Positions 1 to 9,534 of a stretch of 64,000 nucleotides of DNA are shown in pieces. Both the position numbers and the translations under genes were made by a program. Source of the DNA: Rhexocercosporidium sp. MPI-PUGE-AT-0058 (Eukaryota > Ascomycota > Leotiomycetes > Helotiales); the NCBI GenBank assembly GCA_020746875.1, contig JAGTJL010000007.1, positions 1,488,001-1,552,000 of the forward strand, read 5' to 3'. How positions within the stretch are numbered: position 1 is the first letter of the stretch; each line of letters begins with the position of its first letter. The notes under the pieces were generated by a model. It was not told the origin of the DNA. It was given only the letters and a program-made list of their open reading frames with translations, and searched no databases.

Positions 1-2914
1 TTTCGAAGAGCCGGATCAATCCAGGTTCTGTCTGCTGTACGCCTTGCCTACTCACTTTGGCCCTGTGGATATCGAGAGCCCAAAAATGCCTACTATCAAC
101 TTCTTGTCGGATCTACTCTTCAGTCGCAACTACGAGCCGAGTCTCGAGGTCAAGTACAGGCTCGCTTACAATATATCCAATGCCGTTTTCGACTTGCACG
201 CGAAAGGGGTCGTGCATGGCAATATCATCTCTTCCAATATTCTATTCTTCGAACATCAGTCCAAGGGTCGTCTCGATTTCACTCAAGTCAACATGCGACA
301 ATCTTATCTCACTTCCTGCGACCTCTTTTCCGACAACGCAACTGATAGTTCCGACCCATCCATAGATCCACGAACGACATTGTATCGCCATCCACTTGAC
401 CCTCGAACAACCCGCTATACCCGCCTCACCTCGGAAAGTAAGTCTTTGGATCTCTATGGACTGGCTATGCTTCTCTTGGAAATCGGTTTGTGGACTTCTC
501 TCCCTGATATCTTCCCCACGGTATCAACCGTTCCCGACAACCCAGCGAGTGCTTTTAGAAAGCTTGCTGCCAGATGCGGTAGCCTTTATGTCAAGGCTGT
601 TCAAGCCTGCTGGCATGCTCCCCACGATGAACTAGCGCAAAAGGCGAGACCCGATGTCATGCATCAGAAAGTACTTTGGAAAGTCTCGAAAGCTCTCGAC
701 ACATGCTGTGCAATCGATGAGAGTTCAGACGAGTCGAATGAAGATAGCGATGACTCTTTGGTGGAGCTTTCGGCGCCTGTCAAGCCTTCAAGGTCTACGA
801 CTCCTCAAAGAAGAATGATCAGTGACACCAAACCACCTGCCATTACTCTTGTCACAAGTCCACCAACTGCACCCCGACGCTCCGAGAAGTCTGCCTATGA
901 AAAGGCATCAGATTCTTTCGTCGAGCGGCCCAGCTGGTCTGAGAAACCACTTCCACTAGGTAAGTTCTACCACAATTTGGGTACACTTGACATGTCTAAC
1001 AACCCCTTAGCACCTGCTCCTGTAGTCGAAAAGCCTAAGCCGAAATTGCGCACATACCCATCTATCAGGATCAACCAAGAGCAGCTAGACTTCTGGCACA
1101 CGGGACTGATGCCACATATTAACCACGTACTCCGCAATTTCTACAAGAAGTACCCCGAGTCTGTTGAGATCAGCTTGGAGAGCATTGGAGAATCACCCAC
1201 GACCACCAAACCCACAATCCTGGTCATCTGCACGAGCGTCAACAAAGTTCGAAGCATTTTGAAGAAGTCATTGGTGTATGACCGGTCAATATATGGATTG
1301 AAGGTTTGTCGTGGAAAGGTCGTCCGTTCGCGTAAACATGGACCGAAACGATCTATGGCGGCAGAACTCGGCAATATAGTAGCTGCCAATGGAGAGCATC
1401 AGGATCGTCCGATGAATGGTGCTTCTATTGGGGCTTATGTTGGAGAGCGCCACCTGCCTCCAGTGTCCTTTGGTGGACTTATCATGGTCGATAGCAAGCC
1501 GTATGGTATGACAGTCCATCACATGCTTGATGATCCGTCAGATGGCGAGGAGGAAGAGGAGGAAGTACAAGCACCAATCCTTCGATCCAGCGCCCACTCT
1601 AGCGAAATGCCAGATCTTACGCTTTCCGAGTCCTCAGTCTTTGATAGCGGCGACGAAGAATACATGTACACCCTCTCAGATTACGAATCTGATTTCTCAG
1701 AAGCTGAGCAAGAATCCGAGGACGAAGAAGAGGAAGACTACAACGACGCCACCAGTGACGACTACATGGAGCCTGGAGATATCAAAGGCATCCTCCAAGG
1801 CTGTGGTGAAGAATACCTCATCACGCAACCAGCCATCGACGATGTCTCCGAAGACTTCTACCCCAACGAAGAAACCCGCGATGAAGACCACCTCGACAGT
1901 TTCCAACTCGGCGAAGTCTACGCCTCATCCGGCATCCGTCGCCGCACTGAGAACGGCACTGTCCACGAGATTGACTGGGCTCTCTTCGAGTTTAGCGAGG
2001 AGCGCTGCCCCCAGGAAAACCACATCAAGAATGGCGATCGCTTTTGCCACCGCAAACCAACTGAGTACCCCCTCGCCGTCGCTCCGACCAAGGATCTGAG
2101 TAACTTAGAAGTCCACTGTATGGCTCGGACTTCCGGCCTACAAAGCGGACGCATCTTACCAGGCATGGTAATCGTCAAAATCTTCGGCCGGCAAACACCC
2201 TCGTCTAGCTACCAGGTTGCAGGCAAAATGCTAGGCGTACCTGGCGACTCTGGTGCGTGGGTAGTGGATAACAAGGACGGCCGTGCATGCGGCCATGTTC
2301 TTGCCTGGAGTTCCAAGAAGCGCGTCGCGTATATCTGTCCTATGGATGTCCTCGTACGTGACATCGGTGAGACTTTGAATGCGACTAGCATATGTCTTCC
2401 GGGCGGCGAAGAACTCTACTCGAGAACAACTTCCACGACTACAGTTTCAGCTCGTATCACATTAGCCGAGCCGAGCATCCACATCTCGAACTCGAACTCA
2501 AACTCAAACTTAAACTTGGGTGAGTATCAAAGCGAGAGCGTCAACGCAGACATCAACTCAGAGGAAATTACCCAGCTGCTCAAGGAACTTAAACTCCCAC
2601 CTACACCCGAGCAGATCGATGGTATTGATCCCTCGTCTCTAAATAGTTTCAGTCAGAGGGATTTCCTGGACGCTGCTGAGAAAGAGAGGGAGATGGAAAG
2701 GGGTGGTGAATATCCACCTTTCAACGTCCTCGGCAGGACGGAACGCACACATAGACCGGCGCGTCAGACGCAGCAACAGCAGAGTGTGGGGTTCGTGAAA
2801 GGTCCTGGCATGGATGGGGGATGGGGGAGGAATTTGAGGAATTTGAGCGTTAGTGAGCGGGAGATGGATGAGGGTGATGGGGAGGTCCAGGTCGGTGGTG
2901 TTGGGAGAGCGTGA
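1..2914 (+). CDS. Pseudokinase-serine protease fusion protein, 5' end outside window
   Basis: The reading frame is open to the window edge (frame of base 2) and stops at 2912-2914, so the start lies upstream. The N-terminal part resembles the C-lobe of a protein kinase: the catalytic loop reads [11 protein letters not shown] instead of HRDxxxxN, no DFG follows, and an alpha-F-like [13 protein letters not shown] is present. This points to a pseudokinase. An acidic, disordered linker follows. The C-terminal part looks like a trypsin-fold protease with a plausible triad: TVHHML near base 1515, IDWALFEF near 1971 and GDSGAW with Ser at 2249. An intron at 960-1010 (51 nt, GTAAGT donor, CTAAC branch, TTAG acceptor) is a multiple of three without a stop, so the frame also runs through it. 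Substrate and location are unknown. Domain calls come from motifs only. Confidence 0.75.
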   Translation, partial: FEEPDQSRFCLLYALPTHFGPVDIESPKMPTINFLSDLLFSRNYEPSLEVKYRLAYNISNAVFDLHAKGVVHGNIISSNILFFEHQSKGRLDFTQVNMRQSYLTSCDLFSDNATDSSDPSIDPRTTLYRHPLDPRTTRYTRLTSESKSLDLYGLAMLLLEIGLWTSLPDIFPTVSTVPDNPASAFRKLAARCGSLYVKAVQACWHAPHDELAQKARPDVMHQKVLWKVSKALDTCCAIDESSDESNEDSDDSLVELSAPVKPSRSTTPQRRMISDTKPPAITLVTSPPTAPRRSEKSAYEKASDSFVERPSWSEKPLPLGKFYHNLGTLDMSNNPLAPAPVVEKPKPKLRTYPSIRINQEQLDFWHTGLMPHINHVLRNFYKKYPESVEISLESIGESPTTTKPTILVICTSVNKVRSILKKSLVYDRSIYGLKVCRGKVVRSRKHGPKRSMAAELGNIVAANGEHQDRPMNGASIGAYVGERHLPPVSFGGLIMVDSKPYGMTVHHMLDDPSDGEEEEEEVQAPILRSSAHSSEMPDLTLSESSVFDSGDEEYMYTLSDYESDFSEAEQESEDEEEEDYNDATSDDYMEPGDIKGILQGCGEEYLITQPAIDDVSEDFYPNEETRDEDHLDSFQLGEVYASSGIRRRTENGTVHEIDWALFEFSEERCPQENHIKNGDRFCHRKPTEYPLAVAPTKDLSNLEVHCMARTSGLQSGRILPGMVIVKIFGRQTPSSSYQVAGKMLGVPGDSGAWVVDNKDGRACGHVLAWSSKKRVAYICPMDVLVRDIGETLNATSICLPGGEELYSRTTSTTTVSARITLAEPSIHISNSNSNSNLNLGEYQSESVNADINSEEITQLLKELKLPPTPEQIDGIDPSSLNSFSQRDFLDAAEKEREMERGGEYPPFNVLGRTERTHRPARQTQQQQSVGFVKGPGMDGGWGRNLRNLSVSEREMDEGDGEVQVGGVGRA

Positions 2915-3432
2915 AATCTGGATTAACGTCGTTGGATGTTTGGGGCTTGTGATGGGTAGAAAGCACAGTTTACTTCTTGATTTTATTGATTCGTTGATAC
3001 CTGATTTGATGATGAGGGAGGATTTTGATGAAGTTCATGATGCGTTTAGGTATTGTTTATAGTACCAACTGCTGTTCTTATACCCCTGAGCAGTTGTGAG
3101 GATATGATGCGAGATGCTATACCAATCACGATTAAATGAAGTTTGGGTACTTGGCTATTTGATGTCACAAATTCGAAATTACTCAAAGCAGATAAGTTGA
3201 CTCGGAAAATGGAGTGAGTTGATTCATAAGCCACAAATGCTTTCCCACATCTAGCTAGCTGTAGTCTTCTTTTCAATTAAAAAGTCTATCATGCTTCCCT
3301 TGCAAACGCCTGCCTGACCAGAGATAAGTCACGCCGCGCCCATGCTGATGCAGCCAACCAACCAACTAAGTAACACTCAATCAATCATCCATTCAATCCT
3401 GGGTATCTATCAAGAAGAAGAGCCCCCTTCCC
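2915..3432. other. Convergent 3' intergenic region
   Basis: This lies between the stop of the pseudokinase-protease gene and the stop of the arginyl-tRNA synthetase gene. It should hold both 3' UTRs. I see only short chance ORFs. Confidence 0.6.
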
Positions 3433-5505
3433 TTACATTCTGTTCAGAAGTTAGCTTTGGTCCTTTCACTCAGGCTCAAAGGGATAACTTACCGCTCAAC
3501 AGGCGTCAACCCCAAAATCCGCATCCCATTATTCAGCACAATCCTCGCCGAATCATACAACGCCATACGAGCCTTCATCAACTCCTTCTCCGAGCCCATG
3601 ATCCTCAAGTGATCATAACTTGAGCTGAGTGTGTGCGTCATCTTGAACAAATACGTCAGGATGGTGGTAGGCTCAAGTGTCTTGAGGGTGTTCTGCACGA
3701 CGTCGGGGTATTGGGAGATGACGCGGATGAGGTTGAGTGCGTGAGGTTCGGTGAGAAGCGATAGGTCCGCGGAGGCGATTTCTTCGGGGGTGAGAGCTGC
3801 TTTGCGAGTGATGGAGCAGAGACGGGCATGTGCGTATTGGAGGTATGGACCGGTGTCACCTTCGAAGGAGGTCATGACATTGATATCGAAAGTATAGTTA
3901 TTGATTCTGTGAAGTGTTTGTTAGTGGTTTCCTCAACTGATCGGATTTGGGAGACTTACCGTTTTCCGCTCAAGTCCTGGACCATGACACTGCTAATACC
4001 GAGAATATCGGCTGTCTCGAGTGGGTTCTCAACTTGCTCGTACTTGGCTTGGTTCTTTTGCATCACTTCATGCATCTTGTCGCCCACATCACGGAGGATA
4101 TCATCCAAAAACTTGACAGTTCCCTTTCGAGTGCTCATTCCTAACACCATACCGAAGTTGATGTGTTGAACCTTGGCCGCAAGCTCTTTGTATCCCATCA
4201 ACTCGATAATCTTGAATAATTGCTTCAGGTGTAGATCTTGTTGTGACGCGACGACGTAAATCATGTGATCGAACTTGTAGGTCTCATCTCGTCTCACCAT
4301 CTCACTGATATCTCGGGTGAGATATAGTGCTGTGCCGTCCTTCTTCTTGATGATTGGGCGCTCAAGACTCTTGCCTGGCTTTCCAGGAACGAGTTTGCTG
4401 AAGTCCACAATGACAGCACCTTCTGACAGCTCCGATACTCCGGTCTCCTCTAGTCTCTTTGCAGCAGCATCCATTCGTTCCTGGCTGACTTGACTTTCTC
4501 CCGAGTAGTCGTCGAAATGGATATTTAAGCGGGCATATGTCTGCATATATCGCTTGATGCTCAAGTCTCGGAAGCGCTTCCACAGAGCAAGTGCCTTCTC
4601 ATCGTTCTCGGTCATGGCTTTGAAATATCGGCGGGCTTGCTCGTCTAATTCCTTGTCCTTGAGATCTGTCACATCCTGTCCTGCTTCCTCTGCTGCTTTG
4701 ATCTTCGCCTTCTCATCCTCCTTGTCCTTGTTGATCTTGACGTAAATCTCGAAGAGGTGGTTGATAGGATCGACCTCCAGTGCCTTTTCGTCTCCATATC
4801 TTTCGTACGCAAGAGCCAGAAGTCCGTATTGCTTGCCCCAGTCTCCCAAATAATTTACACGGACAACATCCCAACCGGCACCTTGGTATAAATTGGCCAG
4901 AAATCCACCGATGATTGTACTTCGAAGATGTCCAGCATGAAACGGCTTTGCAATGTTGGGGGAGGAGAATTCAACAATAATCTTCTTCTTTCCCTTGGTA
5001 GGATCCTCCGGGTCTTTCATGCCATTGAACGGGTTCAAACCGAAAGACTTCTGGTTCTTTATGATGGCGGGGATAAGGACTTGTGCGAGCTTGTCGACCT
5101 TGAAAAAGAATTGGACGAAGGTTCCATTGGTTGTTGGCTTGTGGACGAGGGGAGTTTCTGGGAACTAAGATGTTTATTTAGTATCAGGCCCTTGCAGACT
5201 AGAAGATTAGCAAAGCCTACCTTTTCAACCCATTCTTCTGCAAGTTCGGCAGGCTTCTTGCCCTTGACTCGCAACGCGGGCACAGGCAGAACCAAGTCCC
5301 CCTTGTCTAAGGTCTGGGTCCATTGCAGAGCTGGGTAGATAATTGAGGTATCTACACCAGTTACGTCTTTCAAGATTGATGTGATATGTGCTCGGTAGAT
5401 GTCGACTGGGTTGACCTCTGGGTAGCAGTTGGGATACTTGGGCAAAGGGGTCTCAAGGTCCAAAGACTTGAGCTTGTCCGACAGAGAAGACGCTGCGGCC
5501 GCCAT
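3433..5505 (-). CDS. Arginyl-tRNA synthetase, cytoplasmic and probably mitochondrial
   Basis: Class I synthetase that charges tRNA-Arg. Four exons on the minus strand: 5505-5221, 5164-3960, 3906-3493 and 3439-3433. Introns are 5165-5220, 3907-3959 and 3440-3492. The spliced product is 636 aa. The class I HIGH motif appears as HAGHLRST near residues 171-178, followed by the family-typical NYLGDWGKQYG; the C-terminus carries the conserved MALYDSARIVL...GLTPVERM. The last exon is only 7 nt: one base completing Arg, then ATG and TAA. It restores the family-typical terminal Met, whereas reading through exon 3 would stop just before it. The cytosolic start chosen is ATG at 5505 (MAAAASS). An in-frame ATG at 5637 adds 44 residues rich in Arg and hydrophobics with few acids, a plausible mitochondrial presequence. 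One gene may therefore serve both compartments through alternative starts. Confidence 0.93.
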
Positions 5506-5637
5506 TGTGTATTTCTTCCTTGGGAGCACGCCGGAGGAGTGGATTTGTGCTGGCACGAAGAAGGCTCTATGTCGAGATAGAGCTGGAATTTTGCAATGGC
5601 GTAATAGTCGGGGGAGGCAGAAGAAGGGAGTATTCAT

Positions 5638-6381
5638 AAATCGAGATTTGTGGGTAGCGGGGTTGGAGGGGGAGGGGACGGGCAGCTGTGACTCCTGCGC
5701 TGTCCTCGCAAATTCCCGTCCAACCAGAAAATATTTCGCGACTGGTATCACGTGACTACATCTGCGACCACCTTAGCTTCACGACGAAAGGTGCCTGTCT
5801 CCTATCTTCAATCTTCCACCTTCCATCTTCCATCTTCCATCGTCTCCCCGGTATCGTACGGCTTCACGCTTACCCGACACATGTATCTCTGAAAATTCTA
5901 AGCCGCTCCTTTAATCTTCAACATTAGGCTTCACGTCTGCTACCAGTCTTGTTCCAGTTCCCTGCTCTAAGATTTGTTGATCTGGTGAGCACCTGCAGCC
6001 AGATTCATCACGCCGGGCTCATGGTATCTTTTCATTTTGCTACTGGTGGCAGTTTCCTTAAAGTATTGATATTACCAAAGCCGTTGCGAGTCACGCTATA
6101 CTATCTGCTACTATCCTATATGTTAAACATATTTGATTGAATCGCTTCCCGTCCTTCTCTTTCGCCTATGCTCCGATCCCAAATTTCTATGCACGGTAAT
6201 GCCCGTGCCAGTTTTTCCCATGCCAACCATCCCGAGCTCCAAAGCAGGTGCTCCCAATTCCAGGTGCAAAAATTCAAATACATCGACTGCTGGATGAAGA
6301 AGGAAATAAAACAAGTCGTCCATACGGACTAGCGAGATTTCTGCAGGCCAGTGCTGCAAGAGAGTGCGGCTGGTTGCTCAA
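5638..6381. promoter_or_regulatory. ArgRS upstream region and velvet gene 3' flank
   Basis: The region holds the promoter and 5' UTR of the arginyl-tRNA synthetase gene and the 3' flank of the velvet gene. A short TTCCATC tandem (about three and a half units) lies at 5817-5842. No further gene was recognised. Confidence 0.5.
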
Positions 6382-7045
6382 TTAAGGAGCTAATGGAATT
6401 GGTTGGCCATCATTCTTCAAAATTCGCAAGAAGGCGCGTTCACGCGAACCTACTTGAGTTAGCCGGCTCGAAAGAAGGCGTGCGATACACTTACTTGGGC
6501 GGGAAGAGGTGTCTGACCTCTCTTCAACAGTGATGGAGCGACTGTCCACATACTCCCGGATCCTGGCGATACCTTCTGGTGCTTCGTCACAAGAGTAGTC
6601 CATCTGCATGAGGCTAATTCTGACGCGATAGCGGCCTGGCTCGTGGATGACAAGGTCGGGGAAGTAGAAGTATGCCCTCTCTGTCTGTGCACTGGCGTCT
6701 GAAGAGCCGGATTGTGTGCTTTCAGGCAGAGGGTGTGCGGAGTCAGCAACTCTACCGCCAAGCTGGTCATCAAGAATCTCTCCCGAGTAGCGGAGGAGAG
6801 TTGCTACAGCCCAGATGTGGGAGAGCTCTTCGTACACACTGGTCTCGCTGCTAATACGGGCTGCTACTGGTGGGTAGAGGGCCACCCCTGGTCGGGTTTG
6901 CGGCGGAGGTTGAACTGCGATTCCTAACATTCTGTCTCGACGAGGATATCCTTCGTTGCCTAAAAGCACCTCTGCGGAACATTAGTCCGACTCCCCTCTC
7001 CACGACGTAGAGGGGGTTCAACTTACGATATCCGGATCGAGTCAT
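6382..7045 (-). CDS. Velvet-domain regulator, short form
   Basis: Three exons: 7045-7027, 6971-6495 and 6449-6382. Introns are 6972-7026 and 6450-6494. The product is 187 aa. Velvet proteins are fungal DNA-binding regulators that couple development to secondary metabolism. The second half matches the velvet C-terminal block: FYFPDLVIHEPGRYRVRISL, then a Ser-rich stretch ending in ILKNDGQPIPLAP. The N-terminal half has the expected RRDRMLG...PPP pattern. The whole protein is essentially one domain without the long tails of VeA, VelB, VelC or VosA, so I do not assign a subfamily. The 45-nt second intron has a clean GTAAGT donor, CTAAC branch and TAG acceptor, is a multiple of three and contains no stop. 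The start ATG at 7045 has an upstream in-frame stop in unspliced DNA; an additional 5' exon cannot be excluded. Confidence 0.75.
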
Positions 7046-7672
7046 TGGCGGTCTGACCAAAGGTTTCTCTGCTAGAGCTCTCAGTCAAGATCTAGAACCC
7101 TGTTGCAAGATGATGGCCAGAGGGTCATATGATCCTGCAGCGTTGACGGGTGGGTTAGCGTACCAAACTTGAGAGCGGCAATGGCCTAGGGATGCGATAT
7201 GCCCAGTAATGTCTAATGTATGTTGCTGTGGGTGGCGATGCGTAACTTGGAGATGTTTGAAAGTGAAGAAACGAAGAACTTGATGACGATTCCGGAGACA
7301 GAGTCCGCCGTCTTATATCATATTACTCCTGTCTACCGATGAACCGAACCGTCCTCGAAGCCTCAAAATCAAACAATGAAGAGGTTTGACCAGAGATATT
7401 TGCAATTGCTTCTGTTGTCTGTCAGACCTGACAGAGATACAGGAGCGTAAGACTTCTAATCTTGAGGCTCACGTAGACATGGCGGTGCCGACCAAGCTAG
7501 ATGCACAGATACTTCCTTTTCATAAACACTTATTGTGGTGTCAAGGGTAGGATAGTCCGAGAACCAATCCGACTGGTTCATAATAAAGAAAAAGTAACAG
7601 CAAATGGCCGGGTTTCAGTCGTGCGAAGAGCGGGTAGTTTCCAGATCCTTGTTCTTTTCCCCATTGCATTGT

Positions 7673-7924
7673 TCAAGAAGATCTAGCCACGGTGGTAGGG
7701 TAGGGTGTTGAGTTTCTTGGAGCCATCTTTTGGCGCGTTCTACGGAAAACGCCACACCATCTTGTCGATGCTAGGACCCAGGGAGCGGCATTTGACTTGC
7801 AGAGCAACTGAGACATCTTTCGATCAACATGTCTATGGTGGTAGCCGTGTAGGTCAAAAGTGCATGAGAGTCTAAAGATTCTCTTGCAAGTACAGCAGAC
7901 TTGGGGTAGTGCGTGCGTGCTCAT
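7673..7924 (-). pseudogene. Possible C2H2 zinc-finger relic
   Basis: This minus-strand ORF of 83 codons contains one exact C-x2-C-x12-H-x3-H arrangement (CCTCKRIFRL through LHGYHH, roughly residues 10-31) with the conserved Phe three residues after the second Cys. No second complete finger and no convincing flanking exons were found. It may be a fragment of a decayed transcription factor, or chance. Confidence 0.25.
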
Positions 7925-9354
7925 TCAACTTCAGCTGTTCGTAAATGCACCGCTCCGTCGTACGGCACGATCACCGCAGAATCCCAGTTCCTCGGTCCTG
8001 GGTCGGCGTCCTAATTGTCATTTCAGAACCTCGGCTGCTCCCTGGCATACAGAGGGAAGCAAGTGCAAAACCATTGCGGTGAATATGCCGCCCAGAAATG
8101 CGCGCAAGTCTTGTGCCGTAAATCGTGAATGCGTATCAGAAAATATTCCTATGCCCCTGCCGAATCGATGCTATCATCCGACGCTTGACGTACCCGGTGA
8201 GACCTTGTGCGGGGCCCGATAACCCGGATCAAATGATGCCTGCAAATCGTGGAATCGGGAGGCATGGGCATGGGTGGAACAGATGGGGCAATATCATAAT
8301 TATACCCAAAATAGGACTAACGGAAACCATCCAGTCGAGGTGGCTTGCAGACACTCGACAGACAGACATTATGTCCCAGATCCCCCCAGTGCCCGCATTA
8401 TTCATCAGTGACACACCAGAGATTGGCATTCCGCTCGAGATCAGAAGATATGAGACATCACTGCTTAATTCGAAAATCACGGACGGACCTCCGTGTGTTA
8501 GTCTGAGATTTGCATCGGGAAGAAGGAGGGCCTGTCGATTCAAGGTCTGCTTGCGGAAATCAAAACAATATTTTACCCGCTGAGTCTGCCTTGGACATCC
8601 ACATCAAGATGCTTTTTTGATGCTTCAGGTAAGGCAGCTGATAGCCTCTTTTTCTGAGTACGATTCTGTGCTTGGGAAAGCTTAGGCACACATAGCTAAT
8701 CATCTCAGTACCAGTGAAACTCAAAGCTAGTCACGTGTTTCGGCCCCTTTCACCAGCGACTGCACCACCACGGCAAACTCCCTCGTCAACAAGTCAAAAC
8801 TAAGAATTGTATACGACCTCATAGACGTTGAAAAACTCTATTTCTGATGTGGTGTTTGGCGGAAAAGAGATCACCGGTTGGTAATAGTCGGATCTTGGTC
8901 GCACCTGCCTTCTCAGCGGCCACGACAGACGACCAAAATCTACTTTTTCGTCTACTTACATCGGAATTTGAAGGTTCAGAGCCGAGGAACGTCTAATATG
9001 CGATACATCATCTTCTTCCATCACACCTTTAAGTTTATTTCATCCCTAGAAGCTCTTCCTACTCCCCTTTGGCCTTTCTTGAACTTCGCCGACTCTATTT
9101 GTTACACTGAAATCGCCAAACTTCCTTGACTAGAGAGCAACAATCAGCCCTACTCTCGCCGCAAACTCTGGCGTGGCTCCTAGGCCGCGTATACAGTCTG
9201 CACAGTCTGCAGCATCGAAGCAGCAGGCTGTCAATATCACGCGGAGTACGTCTTACAGGTATGCTCCAGTCATCAGCCAGTACGACACAAGCTTCCTGAC
9301 AGATTGACATCAGGTCCACTGGAGCAGGACCTCCTACTGCTACTGGCATGAACC

Positions 9355-9534
9355 ATGGCACTAACTATCATGCAACCGCTGCTCTTCATCATCTTGTTCT
9401 CTACAATGGGCTTCTGCCTCCTGGTCATCCTTGCGTACATGGTCTTCCTCTTCATTAAGAGACATCGAGCCTCGAAAGTTCCCGTCGACGTAATACAAGA
9501 ACCTCACCCTTACGCATGGCGCACTCGTATCTGA
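9355..9534 (+). CDS. Hypothetical small membrane protein, 59 aa
   Basis: The ORF runs ATG at 9355 to TGA at 9532-9534. Residues 8-34 form one long hydrophobic stretch, followed by Lys-Arg-His-Arg, as in a single-pass membrane protein with a cytosolic tail. Third codon positions are C-rich, as in the real genes of this window. A stop lies two codons upstream in frame. No homology is recognised, and expression is unproven. Confidence 0.2.
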   Translation: MALTIMQPLLFIILFSTMGFCLLVILAYMVFLFIKRHRASKVPVDVIQEPHPYAWRTRI

